A DNA stretch of 64,000 nt, taken from NCBI GenBank assembly GCA_035771175.1, contig CM069608.1, forward strand, positions 12,614,019-12,678,018, given 5' to 3'. Below, piece after piece: positions 22,192-35,059 of the stretch. This stretch comes from Paratinospora sagittata. Its lineage: Eukaryota; Streptophyta; Magnoliopsida; Ranunculales; Menispermaceae. Position numbers and translations under genes: made by a program. Every line of letters starts with the position of its first letter. The stretch's first letter is position 1. The notes beneath the pieces are model-generated. The model made no database searches. It had not been told where the DNA came from and saw nothing but the letters and a program-made list of their open reading frames with translations.

Positions 22192-23400
22192 ATGACAAGA
22201 CAAAACGAAAGAAGCACTTATCTCTTAGGTGAAGAAAACCCCACCTAACAACCACTACTATTCAAGGGAGAAAACTATTCACACTGGAAAACTAAGATTA
22301 GGTGTTACTTTAAAGCCCAAGATCTAGAGATGTGGGATATTGTGACACATGGCTGTCCAACGCCTACTAAAATAGTTGATGGTGCTAATGTCCCAAAGGA
22401 TATAGACGAATGGAGTGCTAAAGAAAAGAAAAGAGAACTATTGAATAACCAAGCTGTAAACATTTTGTTTTGCAGTTTATCAGTCGAAGAGTTCAATAAA
22501 GTTAGTGCGTGTGAAACCGTTAAGGAAATTTGGAACAAGTTAGAAGTCACCCACGAAGGAACTTTGCAAGTTAAAAAGGCAAAGCTCCAACTGTTAGTTG
22601 AAAAACATGAAACCTATAGGATGAAGGAAACTGAGTCGATAGCTGAAGCTATTGCTCGATTTACAACAAACATCAATGAGATGAAAAACCTAGGAAAACT
22701 CTATGACCAAGAAGAAACTGCTAGAAAATTTCTAAGAGGTCTACCCAGAGCATGGGAACCCAAGGCCACAACCATAGAAGAAGCCAAGAATATGGCTGAA
22801 TACACTTTTGATGAATTGTGTGGTTCATTAATGGTTTATGAAATGAAGCTAAAAGAGACAATGTGTCCGGTCAAGATTGAGGAAAAAGAAAAGAAGTCAA
22901 TTGCCCTCAATGCTGAAACTGATGCTGAAAATGATTCAGACTCAAAAGATGACATGGCTATGTTATCCAGAAAGTTCAATACGTTACTTAGGAGAAAGAG
23001 TAAGAATAACTCTTACTCAAGGTTTCACAAAGGAAAGAAACCCGATTTTAAACCTGTAGAGTTAATATGTTACGGTTGTAACAAACCAGGTCATATAAAG
23101 AGTGAATGCCTTATAAAATATAAGAAGAACACCAACTCTTATAGAAAAGACAAGAAAGTTCTCAAAGCCACATGGGATGATTCAAGCTCAAGCAAAGATG
23201 AAGTGGATTTAGATCACACGGCTGCATTATGCTTAATGGCAAGCACAAAGGTAAAAACTGAACCTACTGACAAATCACATCAGTTCAACATTTATATTCA
23301 GGAGCTTAAGTCAAAATTTAGGAAAGAGATTAGGAAGAATGAAAAACTTAAGCATAGTCTTGAAGAAGCTCTTGAGGAACTTGAATTCCAACAAGAATAG
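22192..23400 (+). pseudogene. Element E gag, with an early in-frame stop
   Basis: ATG at 22192 starts MTRQNERSTYLLGEENPT, then TAA at 22246-22248; the same frame runs on from there to 23400. The body holds the copia gag region (blocks like FKGENYSHWK, WDIVTHG, AKLQLLVEKHE, FLRGLPRAW), a zinc knuckle CYGCNKPGHIKSEC (around 23068-23109) and a C-terminal charged coiled-coil (ELKSKFRKEIRKNEKLK). A TAG at 23398-23400 ends the open frame, but the coiled coil continues in frame for about 35 codons. Gag would assemble the particle that carries element RNA. Confidence 0.75.
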
Positions 23401-23492
23401 CTAGACGGACTGTCTCTAGATAATGAACAACTTAAGAAAATTGTTGGGAAACTGAAAAACGAAAATGAAACTCTTAGAAAAAAAAGGAAGAC

Positions 23493-24180
23493 TTGCATTG
23501 CACAGTGATTAAATTCATAAATGGTCAAAAAATATTTGACATGATGTTAGGATCACAAAAATGTGCATTCGACAAGACTGGACTAGGCTACACTCATAGG
23601 TTTAAACAAAAGGAGTACGACACCGTACTGACCAAGAGACCAAAATGCAACAAATGCGATAGGGAAGGTCATACAATACTCAGATGCAATGTCTTATGTA
23701 GAAAGAAAAAAAATGCATTGAAAAATATGTTCTTACTGATGCTAACATGCATGGATCCAAACATGCATGGGTACCAAAGTCAAAAATATTTTATGTTGTG
23801 TATCTATATGCAAAAAACAAAAAATATGATATCTAGACAGCGGCTGTTCCAGGCACTTGTCTGGAAATAGATCTAACTTTCTAAGCCTTGAAAAGAAGAA
23901 ATGAGGAAAGGTCACCTTCGGAGACGATAACAAAGGTGATATTGAAGGCATTGGAACTATTGATAACAATTCTCTATCCATATCTGATGTACTTTATGTT
24001 AAAAGGTTGAAGCATAATCACTTGAGCATAAGTCAATTATGTGACAAGGGTTATGACATTTCATTTAAGGCAAATAGGTGTATTGTCAAGCATGCTGATA
24101 AAACTATTGCATTCATGGCATCTAGAATTAAGAATGTGTATTGCACAAACTTCAATGACATGAAGAAACAAAATGTAACA
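23493..24180 (+). pseudogene. Element E second knuckle and protease region, cut by element D
   Basis: 23493-23870 has CNKCDREGHTILRC, a zinc-knuckle-like motif in a different frame from gag. At 23836 the gag frame resumes with the protease site DSGCSRH (typical of Ty1/copia), followed by VTFGDD, ISDVLYV and LSISQLCDKGY blocks leading into the GAG-pre-integrase region. A TGA lies just before (usual Trp) and another at about 23909. Element D begins at 24181. The reading frame resumes at 35065 if five bases at 35060-35064 are treated as the target duplication. Confidence 0.7.
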
Positions 24181-27100
24181 TGTGGCGACCCCACACCCCG
24201 GACCACCAACCCCCCAGGGAATGGCGTGCGGAATGCCGGGACGGGACGCCCGCCGTAGGCATCTCCGACCACTCCTCAACTCCCGTGAGGTGGTTGAGAC
24301 CCTACGAGCCTTATCTCAAACAACGACATAATATCAAAAGGTACTAAACAAAATTACCCACCGTATTAATCATCCAAGACAAGAGATAGTCCATAAAAAT
24401 GATCCATAAATAAAATCATAATCCCTACAGTCCATTAAAATTGACATACACATAAAGTCCAAAATTGTGGGTACAAATAAAAACCGTCATATGCCCACAT
24501 GGTCTATCCAACAAGTCCCAACTCACCCATACTATAATGTGGTAAGTATTATAATTACATAATCCAAAATATAATACTTCATAATTTAAAACACAATTCA
24601 ATCAAAATGCCTCTCAACTCACATTGAGGCTTTGGATTCTCTCGCAGGTAAGGCCCTCAAGATATAACTACTCCTTTGCCCTTATTCGGGACAGAAGGAC
24701 CTGAAAGAGGAAAATGAGGGTGAGCCAACGGTGCCTAGTGAATAGAATTCAAATATGCTATCAATACTCATCAATAAATATCATGTATGCATGTCAATGT
24801 GTAGCATGATTAAAAGCTCATAACATATAGATATCAAGCATTTATAATAAGTTCGATGCAAGTAAAAGCTTCTCTATTTGGATCCACATTCCACATGCAT
24901 TGGGTTACTAGTGCACGTCTATTTCACCGTACCGTTGATCCCAATCATGTTTATTTTGGGTTACTAGTGCACGTCTATTTCACCGTACCGTTGACCCCAA
25001 TCTCTTCCTTTCCTAAAACCCTCTTATGACAAGGTTAAGTCCCCCTATTAGCCAGATAGATGGGCCCAACCAAAGTCATAAGGTTTTCTCAAATCAATGC
25101 ATCATTCAAAACATTAGAACACATTCATGCTTTCAACATACAATATATAAGTGATATGATGACATAAAAGATATAATCATAAATGAAGTCTACTCACAAC
25201 CAAGCCTCGCGAGAGTATTTAACCACACACGACCACCAAACCGAATCAACCCAATCAAGATCTTGAAACATACATCAATATCCTACCATACATCAATTTC
25301 TATGCTCAATCATATAGACATTACACATCAACCCTAAATCAGCCCACATATAAACAATAGGCCTAAATTCCATCTAATCCCATCATTCAACTCAAATCAC
25401 ATGACTTAGGCGTCTAATGCATAGTTCTCATTCATAAACCATTCTATTAATCAAAAATACTGATTTTCAATTCCTTAGGCATAAACATGCCCAAATTGGG
25501 TCACTTGATCACAAGTAGGCCTAACCCATGATATGGTCACAACCTCCAAATCAGTAGCATAATCAACTCTAATCATGCTTAATTAAACATAAGTTGCATC
25601 AATTCAATGATTCTAGGCCAAAAGCATCAAAAGCCCTAAAATATGAAATTTTCCATACTTAGGCCATATTGTCGATTTACACTAGGTCACCATGTTCAGC
25701 CATGTATATCACTGATTTTGCATCATGGGTTCATCAACAATGGCAACTAGGTCAACATAGTTGACATGCAAGCTATTTGGAAAGGTCTAAGTTCATATTC
25801 TAAATTTAGGTCTAATACAAGCAACCCTACCAATTCTTCATTTACTATTCTGTTCAGATGTATCAATATACCAACAGAAATATGTAATCACAAAATCAAC
25901 CGTACATATTGAAGTATGTGAAGATACAAACCTTCTGTCCAAATATCAGCCCAATCCAACGGTGGACCGAAAAGATATGTATAGTTGATGAACAAGTCTC
26001 TAATAAGACAATTTCTCCTTTTCTGCTGCAAATACTCAAACTCAGATGACTATATCATACAAAATACTAAACGAATACATATCTGCACCATTCGGAATAC
26101 AGAAATATCAGCTATAAACTACATACCCAAATTTGATATCCATCCAACGGTAGATTTAGGAGATCTCAAGTTTGAGCAAAACACCACGAGATATCCTGAA
26201 TCTCCGACCAGCTTTGTTTCAGAGGTTAGATCTCTCAGAAGAAACCCTAAATCAAGTTCTCCACCGTTCAGAATGTAGAACTATCAGTTGTACACGACAT
26301 AACCAAATTTTATATCCATCCAACGGTAGAGTAAGGAGATCTATAAGCTTGAGTGAAACGGCGCGAGAAATCCAGACTTTCCGACCAGCCTTGTTTGAGA
26401 GGTTAGATCTCTTAGAAGAAACCTCTGATCAAGATCGCCACCGACCAGAATGAATAACCATAAGTTACGAACTTGTTGAAAAATTTTGAGCTCAATCTGA
26501 CCATAGATTCCCAAGATCGATCTCTTTGATGAAAACGTCGCAGGGATCTTCCTCCTGCAACTCTCTCCTTCTTTCTCTTCTTCTTTCCTTTCTCTTCTTT
26601 TCTTTCTCTTCTTCTTTCTCTTTCTGTCCACTCACCTCTTTCTAGCACTTCCTTGATTCCCTCCTCCACTCACCTCACTTTCTAGCACATTCTTGGATTC
26701 TCTCATCCACTCACCTCATTTTTTAGCACATTCTTGGATTCTCTCCTCCACTCACCTCACTTTCTTGCACATTCTTGGATTAGAGAAGTGGGCATGGGAC
26801 ACTTGTCCACTTTCATGCACCAACCTTCACATGTGTTGGTCTCATACTACCCATACCAACCACATGTTCTTTAACCAATCTCATGCTTCCATGTATTTTA
26901 AATGTTCAATCCATTTAATACACCAAATTTTCATTCTCATTTATCCTTTTATTCAATCAATCCTAACTCATATCAATTCATGGTTTAATGGGCCCATGCA
27001 TAAATAATAACATATGCATTATACTTTAATTTTACATGACCCATATACAATTTATGATACACATATTTATATACATTATCAAGCATCAACTATACAAACA

Positions 27101-27206
27101 TTAAACAACCATCAAACAAACACCAAACATATCAAGGCAACACATAGAGTTTGGGCAAAATGCAATTGGGTTATGGGCTAGATGAAATAATTTTCGGGGC
27201 GTCACA
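24181..27206 (-). repeat. Element D 3' LTR
   Basis: 3026 bp. It contains a 56-bp tandem duplication starting at 24901 and 24957 (motif GGGTTACTAGTGCACG) and three 41-bp units around 26650-26780 (motif ACTCACCTCA...CACATTCTTGG). Both are single copy in the 5' LTR. A CT-rich tract (26560-26640) is a GA-rich tract in the element sense. Confidence 0.92.
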
Positions 27207-27225
27207 TCACACCCACCTTAGACTG
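27207..27225 (-). other. Element D polypurine tract
   Basis: Minus strand reads AAGGTGGGTGTGA directly against the 3' LTR boundary at 27206. Confidence 0.8.
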
Positions 27226-28600
27226 AACTTCGTCCTCGAAGTTTTAAGGTTAAGAAATTACCTAAGCCCATGAACTCGGCAAAGTGCTCCATCATGTAGT
27301 CCTCACGCTCCCAAGTAACCTGCTCCTCACCATGGAACTGCCATCTCACCTTAACCATCGGAATCTCGCGGTTACGTAATATCTGGACCTTCCGGTCAAG
27401 TATCTGAATAGGTTCCTCATCATAAGTCACATCCTGCCTCAGTTCAATGTTCCTCCAGTCCAAGACGTGATCAAAATCACTCTTGTACACTCTCAACATT
27501 GACACATGAAAGACATTGTGGACTGCTGCTAACTGAGGTGGCAAGGCTAATCGGTAAGCGACGGGGCCAATTCGTTCTAAAACCTCGAACGGCCCAATAA
27601 ATTTCGGAGCGAGTTTGCCTTTTATCCCAAATCTAGTTTGGCCCTTCTGAGGTGAGACCATTAATAAAACTTGGTCACCCACCTCGAACTCTACGGTCTT
27701 CCGTTTGGCATCAGTGTAACTCTTCTGCCTGTCTTGGGCTACTTTCATATTATGCTTGATCCTCTTAATCTTCTCTGTGTGTTCTTGTACAAACTCTGGT
27801 CCCATCACCGCAACATCCCCTACCTCTGTCCAACAGATCGGAGATCTACAGGGTCGACCATACAATGCCTCAAAAGGAGCCATGCCAATACTGGACTGAT
27901 AGCTGTTGTTGTACGCGAACTCACACAGATGTATGTACTCCTCCCAGTTACCACTGGACTCGAGGACACAAGCTCGAAGCATATCCTCTAAAATAGATAT
28001 CAACCTCTCGGACTGGCCATCCGTCTGGGGGTGAAAAGCGGTACTGAGATCTAGTCTAGTGCCGAGCTGCCTCTGCAACCCCTGCCAGAATACCGATGTA
28101 AACCTCGGATCCCTATCTGACACAATCGAAACTGGCACTCCATGTAATCTGACTATCTCCCGCATATAGAGTCTGCTCAGCTTGTCCATAGAATCCCTAG
28201 TGTTCACCGGTAGAAAGTGAGCGGACTTGGTCAAGCGATCAATAATAACCCAAACAGCATTATGTCTCCTCGGGGTGTTGGGTAATCCCACAACAAAGTC
28301 CATAGTGACGTGCTCCCATTTCCACTCAGGAATGACAAGCGGTTACATCTGCCCTCCAGGCCTCTGATGCTCAACTTTGACTCTTTGACAGATCTCACAC
28401 CTCTGAATGAACTGCGCTATCTCTCTCTTCATGTCGGGCCACCAATACATTCTTTTCATATCATGATACATCTTGGTTCCGCCAGGATGAATAGCATAAT
28501 GAGATCTGTGAGCCTCTTGGAGAACACTCTGTCTGAGTCGTGGATCTGCGGGAACCCATAAATGTTCCCTAAATCTCAAGGCACCATCAGATGACAAGTG
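27218..28600 (-). pseudogene. Element D integrase with chromodomain-like C terminus
   Basis: Main frame 28303-27218 (361 codons) has the catalytic core: MDFVVGLP (first Asp), [16 protein letters not shown] with the Glu further on, AYNNSYQSS, the [20 protein letters not shown]-terminal segment and a chromodomain-like tail ([19 protein letters not shown]). Upstream, 28597-28343 has the zinc-binding region (HPGGTK ... CEICQRVK). The two are separated only by TAA at 28343-28345, where relatives have Gln (CAA to TAA). This is the best-preserved integrase in the window. Confidence 0.85.
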
Positions 28601-29935
28601 TCAATCAGTAAAATTATTGCTCTCAGCCCAAGACTTGTACATCCCATGATCAACGTCAAGTCTCTGTTGGTCAATTACCTCCTGGACTTGTGTAGGCTGA
28701 GCTCTCATTTGAGCACATATCACAATCTGATCTGAAGGGGTAGCACATATACTCATAACCGTAGCCGCCTCAAGTAGTCTCCACTCATGAGACATCTGGC
28801 GTGCTACCATAACTGTCTCTACCCGCTTCCTGCTCAACGCATCAGCCACTACATTGGCTTTACTGGGTGGTATTCCAATGTAAAATCATAGTCTTTGAGG
28901 AGCTCTAACCACCTTCTCTGCCTCATGTTCAATTCCTTCTGAGAGAACAAGTACTTGAGGCTCTTATGGTCAGAATACAGAGTGAATATCTCACCATAGA
29001 GATAATGCCTCCAAATCTTCAAAGCAAAAACCACTGCGGCCAATTCTAAGTCATGAACAGGGTAGTTCTTTTCATGCACCTTCAACTGCCTCGATGCATA
29101 AGCAATGACCCTATCCTTCTGCATCAACATGCAACCCAAGCCAATACGAGAGGCATCAGTATAGATAACCAACTCCTGATCAGGCTCTGGCAAAATCAAC
29201 ACTGGCGTAGATGTTAATCTTTTCTTCAGCTCTAAAAAGGCATTCTCACACTCCCCGGTCCATACAAAGGACACATCTTTCTGGGTGAGCCTAGTCATAG
29301 GCGTAGCTATCTTGGAGAATCCCTGAACGAATCTCCTATAGTAACCAGCTAACCCAAGAAAGCTTCTGATCTCGGTCACTGTGGTAGGCCTAGGCCAACT
29401 GATAATGGCTTCAACCTTAGACGGATCAACTGAAATCCCCTCAGAACTCACCACATGACCTAAGAACTTCACTTCGGTGATCCAAAACTCGCACTTGCTC
29501 AGCTTTGCATATAGCTTATGCTCTCTCAGAGTTTGCAAGGTCACTCTAAGGTGTTCCTCATGCTCAGCCCGAGTCTTGGAATACACCAATATGTCATCAA
29601 TGAAGACGATGACAAACTTATCCAGATACTGCCTAAAGACCCTCTGCATCAGGTCCATGAACATCGCCGGTGCATTAGTCACACCAAATGGCATCACAAG
29701 GAACTCATAATGTCCATAGCGGGTTCTGAATGTTGTCTTAGGCACATCCTCCTCCCTGATCCTCAGCTGATGATACCCGGAGCGCAAATCAATCTTCGAA
29801 AAATACCTCGCTCCCCTCAACTGATCAAACAAGTCATCAATCCTTGGGAGAGGATATTTGTTCTTGATGGTCACTCTGTTCAATTGGCGATAGTCGATGC
29901 ACAACCGCAAGCTCCCATCTTTCTTTTTCACAAAA
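28601..29935 (-). pseudogene. Element D reverse transcriptase and RNase H
   Basis: Frame 29931-28849 (360 codons) runs from the RT palm ([35 protein letters not shown]) through the catalytic FIDD ([11 protein letters not shown]) and thumb to RNase H ([28 protein letters not shown]) and stops at 28849. A one-base loss in the conserved [14 protein letters not shown] region there moves the rest (28849-28601) to another frame, which ends with TGA at 28601. Together these would copy the RNA into cDNA and remove the RNA strand. Confidence 0.85.
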
Positions 29936-31942
29936 AAGAACTGGAGCTCCCCAGGGTGACACGCTCGGGCAAATAAAGCCCTTAGTCAATAACTCCTCGA
30001 GCTGTTTCTGCAACTTTCTCAACTCGGCTGGCGCCATTCTATATGGTGCCATGGAGATAGGCTTCATGCCAGGGACTAGTTCAATAATGAAATCGATCTC
30101 TCGCTTCGGTGGTAATCCTGGAAGATCCGCAGGGAACACATCTGTAAAGTCCCTAACAATGGCGATATCCTCAAGTACCACCTCACTAGTCTCTTCCTCA
30201 TCAGGCACTAACCCAGCCAAAATCTCCCTATCTCCATCAGTCACAAATCTACCCCTTGTGACTGTCTGGTCTGAAGCTCTACCCTGTAGTGTAAACACTG
30301 GGTGTCCGGGGATCTAAAAAATGATTCTCTTCGTGAAACAGTCGATAACTGCATGATAATCCGCGAGCCAATCCATCCCTAGAATTGCATCAAACTCTAA
30401 AAACTCTAGGACTCGAAAATCAATAGGCATCTCAACATCACCAATCTGAACCACACACTGGCTACAGATCATGTTCGGGTAGATCCTTTCCCCAGCTACA
30501 GTACTCATCACTAACCATGTACTAGCCCTAATGGGAGTCAAATGCAAACTATCTACCATACGTCCAGATATGAATGATAATGTAGAACCAGCATCAAATA
30601 ATACATGCATAGAAGTACCACAAATAATAAGAGTACCTTCCACCAAAGTCCTGGATGCTGTCGGGTCTGGCTCAGTAGCTGCCTTCGCTGTCTCTCTGGC
30701 ACTGGACTGCTGCACAAATCCCTGAGCTCTCTGAAAATTCGGACACTCGAGCTTCCTATGCCCAGCCTGCCCACAATGAAAACATAAGAATGGAGCCCTG
30801 GGCGCAAATGACCCAGTCTGAGATGTCGTCACATAACTTCCTCGGCCTCTTCCTCTGCCTCGGCCAGCAGTCTGTGGGAATGGGGGTCTCGGTGCACTCG
30901 GTGCCTGAATAGGAATCGGGACAGGAGAGGAAACCACTGGTGAGGCCATCATACCAGTCTGAACCTGGGATGCCTTACTCTGAGCACCATCAGACTGTGC
31001 TCTTCCATAAAACTTTCTCTTCCTTTCCCATCTTCTCTTCTTCCACGGAGTCTAGAACTGTCCCCCAGACTCTGCTTGTGAAGTCTATTCACCTGGAGTT
31101 GCCTGTGTAGACATACCATCAACCCGCTCAGCCAACTCGTACTGTTTGGCCCTCTGGACCACTGTGGTAAAATCAGTCATCTTCGTCACAGACAAGGCCT
31201 GTCGGATCGCAGGCCTTATGTTCAAAGAAAACCTCATAATCTTGTCACTCGGCGTCTGAACTAACCCAGGGGCATAAACTGCGAGCTGCCTAAATCTGAG
31301 CTCGTACTCCCTGACTGACATGGTGCCCTGTGCGAGATTCAAAAACTCGAGTTGTTTAGCCTGTCTCTCAGTCTCTGGAACGTAAGCCTGTAAGAACAAC
31401 CGTTTGAAGGTGTCCCAACTCTTCACTGCCCCCTGTGTATCCAACACTGAAAGCCACCAGTCCTCTGCATCACTTTCCAGTGTGTGAGCAGCACATAGGA
31501 CCTGAGACTCCTCATCAAGCTCTAAGGAGCGACTGATCTTCTCGACATTCTTTAGCCAATCTTCGGCTTTCTTCAAGTCAACCCCACCAGTGAATTCCTT
31601 AGGCTTTAGCTTCATGAACTTCTCTAGCAGTCTGATCCGCCGATCAGTGGGGTTCTCCACAACAATAGGAGGAGGTGTAAGCATAGGCTGAGGTATAGCC
31701 ATTTGAGGTCCTGCTGCCCCTGCAGCTCCACTAGCCTCGGCCCCACTAGTGCCCGCCTCCTGAGGTATCGTTTGAGGTGACTGTCGAGCAATAGCCTCAA
31801 CCTGCTGCACTAACGCCTGTATCTGTGAAGTCTGGGCTGCCATCAAACGGCCCTGTGCCTGAATGATCTCCTCCATCCTCCCCATCCGGTCATCATCGGA
31901 TGGCCCTGTGTGTGGCTGTCCCAATCTCTCGCTCCTCCTCAT
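29837..31942 (-). pseudogene. Element D gag and protease
   Basis: One frame from the Met at 31942 (MRRSERLGQPHTG) carries gag (coiled-coil-like MEEIIQAQ, gag core with WLKNVEKISRSLE and REYELRFRQLAVYAPG), a basic linker, a zinc knuckle CFHCGQAGHRKLEC (about 30790-30749), protease with FDAGSTLSF and ILGMDWL, and the RT entry ([16 protein letters not shown]). TAG stops at 31085-31087 and about 31050, and another at 30314, interrupt it. One extra T in a T6 run near 29935 shifts frame into RT. Stops at usual Gln codons fit C-to-T decay. Confidence 0.82.
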
Positions 31943-32162
31943 GACACTGAGAAGTAGAAATACGAGCAACCATCACACATTAAAGAATTTAAAACATTAA
32001 CAAAACCTCATAACAACCCATATCATATAATACACACAGAAAATATGATAGTAAGGCTTTGAAGTTAGTTCCTTTAAGCTTCTTAATCACCTAAATCTCT
32101 CGCCCAATTCCTAGGTCAAAGTCATCTAAGTCCAATACATAGACCAAACCTAGTAAAATCAG

Positions 32163-32174
32163 GCTCTGATACCA
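32163..32174 (-). other. Element D primer-binding site
   Basis: Minus strand TGGTATCAGAGC, two bases from the 5' LTR start at 32177; initiator Met tRNA type, as in elements A and B. Confidence 0.9.
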
Positions 32175-32176
32175 AC

Positions 32177-35059
32177 TGTGGCGACCCCACACCCCGGACC
32201 ACCAACCCCCCAGGGAATGGCGTGCGGAATGCCGGGACGGGACGCCCGCCGTAGGCATCTCCGACCACTCCTCAACTCCCGTGAGGTGGTTGAGACCCTA
32301 CGAGCCTTATCTCAAACAACGACATAATATCAAAAGGTACTAAACAAAATTACCCACCGTATTAATCATCCAAGACAAGAGATAGTCCATAAAAATGATC
32401 CATAAATAAAATCATAATCCCTACAGTCCATTAAAATTGACATACACATAAAGTCCAAAATTGTGGGTACAAATAAAAATCGTCATATGCCCACATGGTC
32501 TATCCAACAAGTCCCAACTCACCCATAATGTGGTAAGTATTATAATTACATAATCCAAAATATAATACTTCATAATTTAAAACACAATTCAATCAAAATG
32601 CCTCTCAACTCACATTGAGGCTTTGGATTCTCTCGCAGGCAAGACCCTCAAGATATAACTACTCCTTTGCCCTTATTCGGGACAGAAGGACCTGAAAGAG
32701 GAAAATGAGGGTGAGCCAACGGTGCCTAGTGAATAGAATTCAAATATGCTATCAATACTCATCAATAAATATCATGTATGCATGTCAATGTGTAGCATGA
32801 TTAAAAGCTCATAACATATAGATATCAAGCATTTATAATAAGTTCGATGCAAGTAAAAGCTTATCAATTTGGATCCACATTCCACATGCATTGGGTTACT
32901 AGTGCATGTCTATTTTACCGTACCGTTGACCCCAATCTCTTCCTTTCCTAAAACCCTCTTATGACAAGGTTAAGTCCCCCTATTAGCCAGATAGATGGGC
33001 CCAACCAAAGTCATAAGGTTTTCTCAAATCAATGCATCATTCAAAACATTAGAACACATTCATGCTTTCAACATACAATATATAAGTGATATGATGACAT
33101 AAAAGATATAATCATAAATGAAGTCTACTCACAACCAAGCCTCGCGAGAGTATTTAACCACACACGACCACCAAACCGAATCAACCCAATCAAGATCCTG
33201 AAACATACATCAATATCCTACAATACATCAATTTCTATGCTCAATCATATAGACATTACACATCAACCCTAAATCAGCCCACATATAAACAATAGGCCTA
33301 AATTCCATCTAATCCCATCATTCAACTCAAATCACATGACTTAGGCCTCTAATGCATAGTTCTCATTCATAAACCATTCTATTAATCAAAAATACTGATT
33401 TTCAATTCCTTAGGCATAAACATGCCCAAATTGGGTCACTTGATCACAAGTAGGCCTAACCCATGATATGGTCACAACCTCCAAATCAGTAGCATAATCA
33501 ACTCTAATCATGCTTAATTAAACATAAGTTGCATCAATTCAATGATTCTAGGCCAAAAGCATCAAAAGCCCTAAAATATGAAATTTTTCATACTTAGGCC
33601 ATATTGTCGATTTACACTAGGTCACCATGTTCAGCCATGTATATCACTGATTTTGCATCATGGGTTCATCAACAATGGCAACTAGGTCAACATAGTTGAC
33701 ATGCAAGCTATTTGGAAAGGTCTAAGTTCATATTCTAAATTTAGGTCTAATACAAGCAACCCTACCAATTCTTCATTTACTATTCTGTTCAGATGTATCA
33801 ATATACCAATAGAAATATGTAATCACAAAATCAACCGTACAGATTGAAGTATATGAAGATACAAACCTTTTGTCCAAATATCAGCCCAATCCAACGGTGG
33901 ACCGAAAAGATATGTATAGTTGATGAACAAGTCTCTAATCAGACAATTTCTCCTTTCCTGCTGCAAATACTCAAACTCAGATGACTATATCACACAAAAT
34001 ACTAAAGAATACACATCTCCACCGTTCCGAATACAGAAATATCAGTTATAAACTACATATCCAAATTTGATATCCATCCAACGGTAGATTTAGGAGATCT
34101 ACAAGTTTGAACGAAACACAACGAGAAATCCAGAATCTCCGACCAGCTTTGTTTCAGAGGTTAGATCTCTTAGAAGAAACCCCAAATCAAGATCTCTACC
34201 GTTCGGAATGTATAACTATCCGTTGTACACGACATAACCAAATTTTATATCCATCCAACGGTAGAGTAAGGAGATCTATAAGGTTGAGCGAAACGGGGCG
34301 AGAAATCCAGACTTTCCGACCAGCCTTGTTTGAGAGGTTAGATCTCTTAGAAGAAACCTCTGATCAAGATCTTCACCGACAGAATGAATAACCATAAGTT
34401 ACGAACTTGCTGACAAAGTTTGAGCTCAATCTGACCATAGATTCGAAAGATCTACCTCTTTGATGAAAACGTCGTAGGCATCTTCCTCCTGCAACTCTCT
34501 CCTTCTTTCTCTTCTTCTTTCCTTTCTCTTCTTTTCTTTCTCTTCTTCTTTCTCTTTCTCTCCACTCACCTCTTTCTAGCACTTCCTTGATTCCCTCCTC
34601 CACTCACCTCACTTTCTAGCACATTCTTGGATTAGAGAAGTGGGCATGAGACACTTGTCCACTTTCATGCACCAACCTTCACATGTGTTGGTCTCATACT
34701 ACCCATACCAACCACAATGTACTTTAACCAATCTCATGCTTCCATGTACTTTAAATGTTCAATCCATTTAATACATCAAATTTTCATTCTCATTTATCCT
34801 TTTATTCAATCAATCCTAACTCATATCAATTCATGGTTTAATGGGCCCATGCATAAATAATAACATATGCATTATACTTTAATTTAACATGACCCACATA
34901 CAATTTATGATACACATATTTATATACATTATCAAGCATCAACTATACAAACATTAAACAACCATCAAACAAACACCAAACATATCAAGGCAACACATAG
35001 AGTTTGGGCAAAATGCAATTGGGTTATGGGCTAGATGAAATAATTTTCGGGGCGTCACA
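32177..35059 (-). repeat. Element D 5' LTR
   Basis: 2883 bp, starts TGTGGCGACCCC and ends GGGGCGTCACA. Near-identical to 24181-27206 apart from the two minisatellites, a CTATA indel near 32527 and scattered substitutions. Confidence 0.92.

Larger units (their letters stand above)
24181..35059 (-). mobile_element. Element D: Ty3/gypsy chromovirus-like element nested in E, young
   Basis: LTRs 24181-27206 and 32177-35059 with ends TGTGGCG ... CGTCACA, PBS and PPT in place, internal order gag-PR-RT-RH-INT on minus. LTRs are almost identical in the stretches I compared; their length difference (3026 against 2883 bp) is explained by two minisatellite changes and a 5-bp indel. Flanks are TAACA (24176-24180) and TTAAA (35060-35064): with two substitutions these fit a 5-bp target duplication, and removing one copy keeps the host frame open. 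Coding sequence carries a few stops and two single-base frameshifts. Confidence 0.92.
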
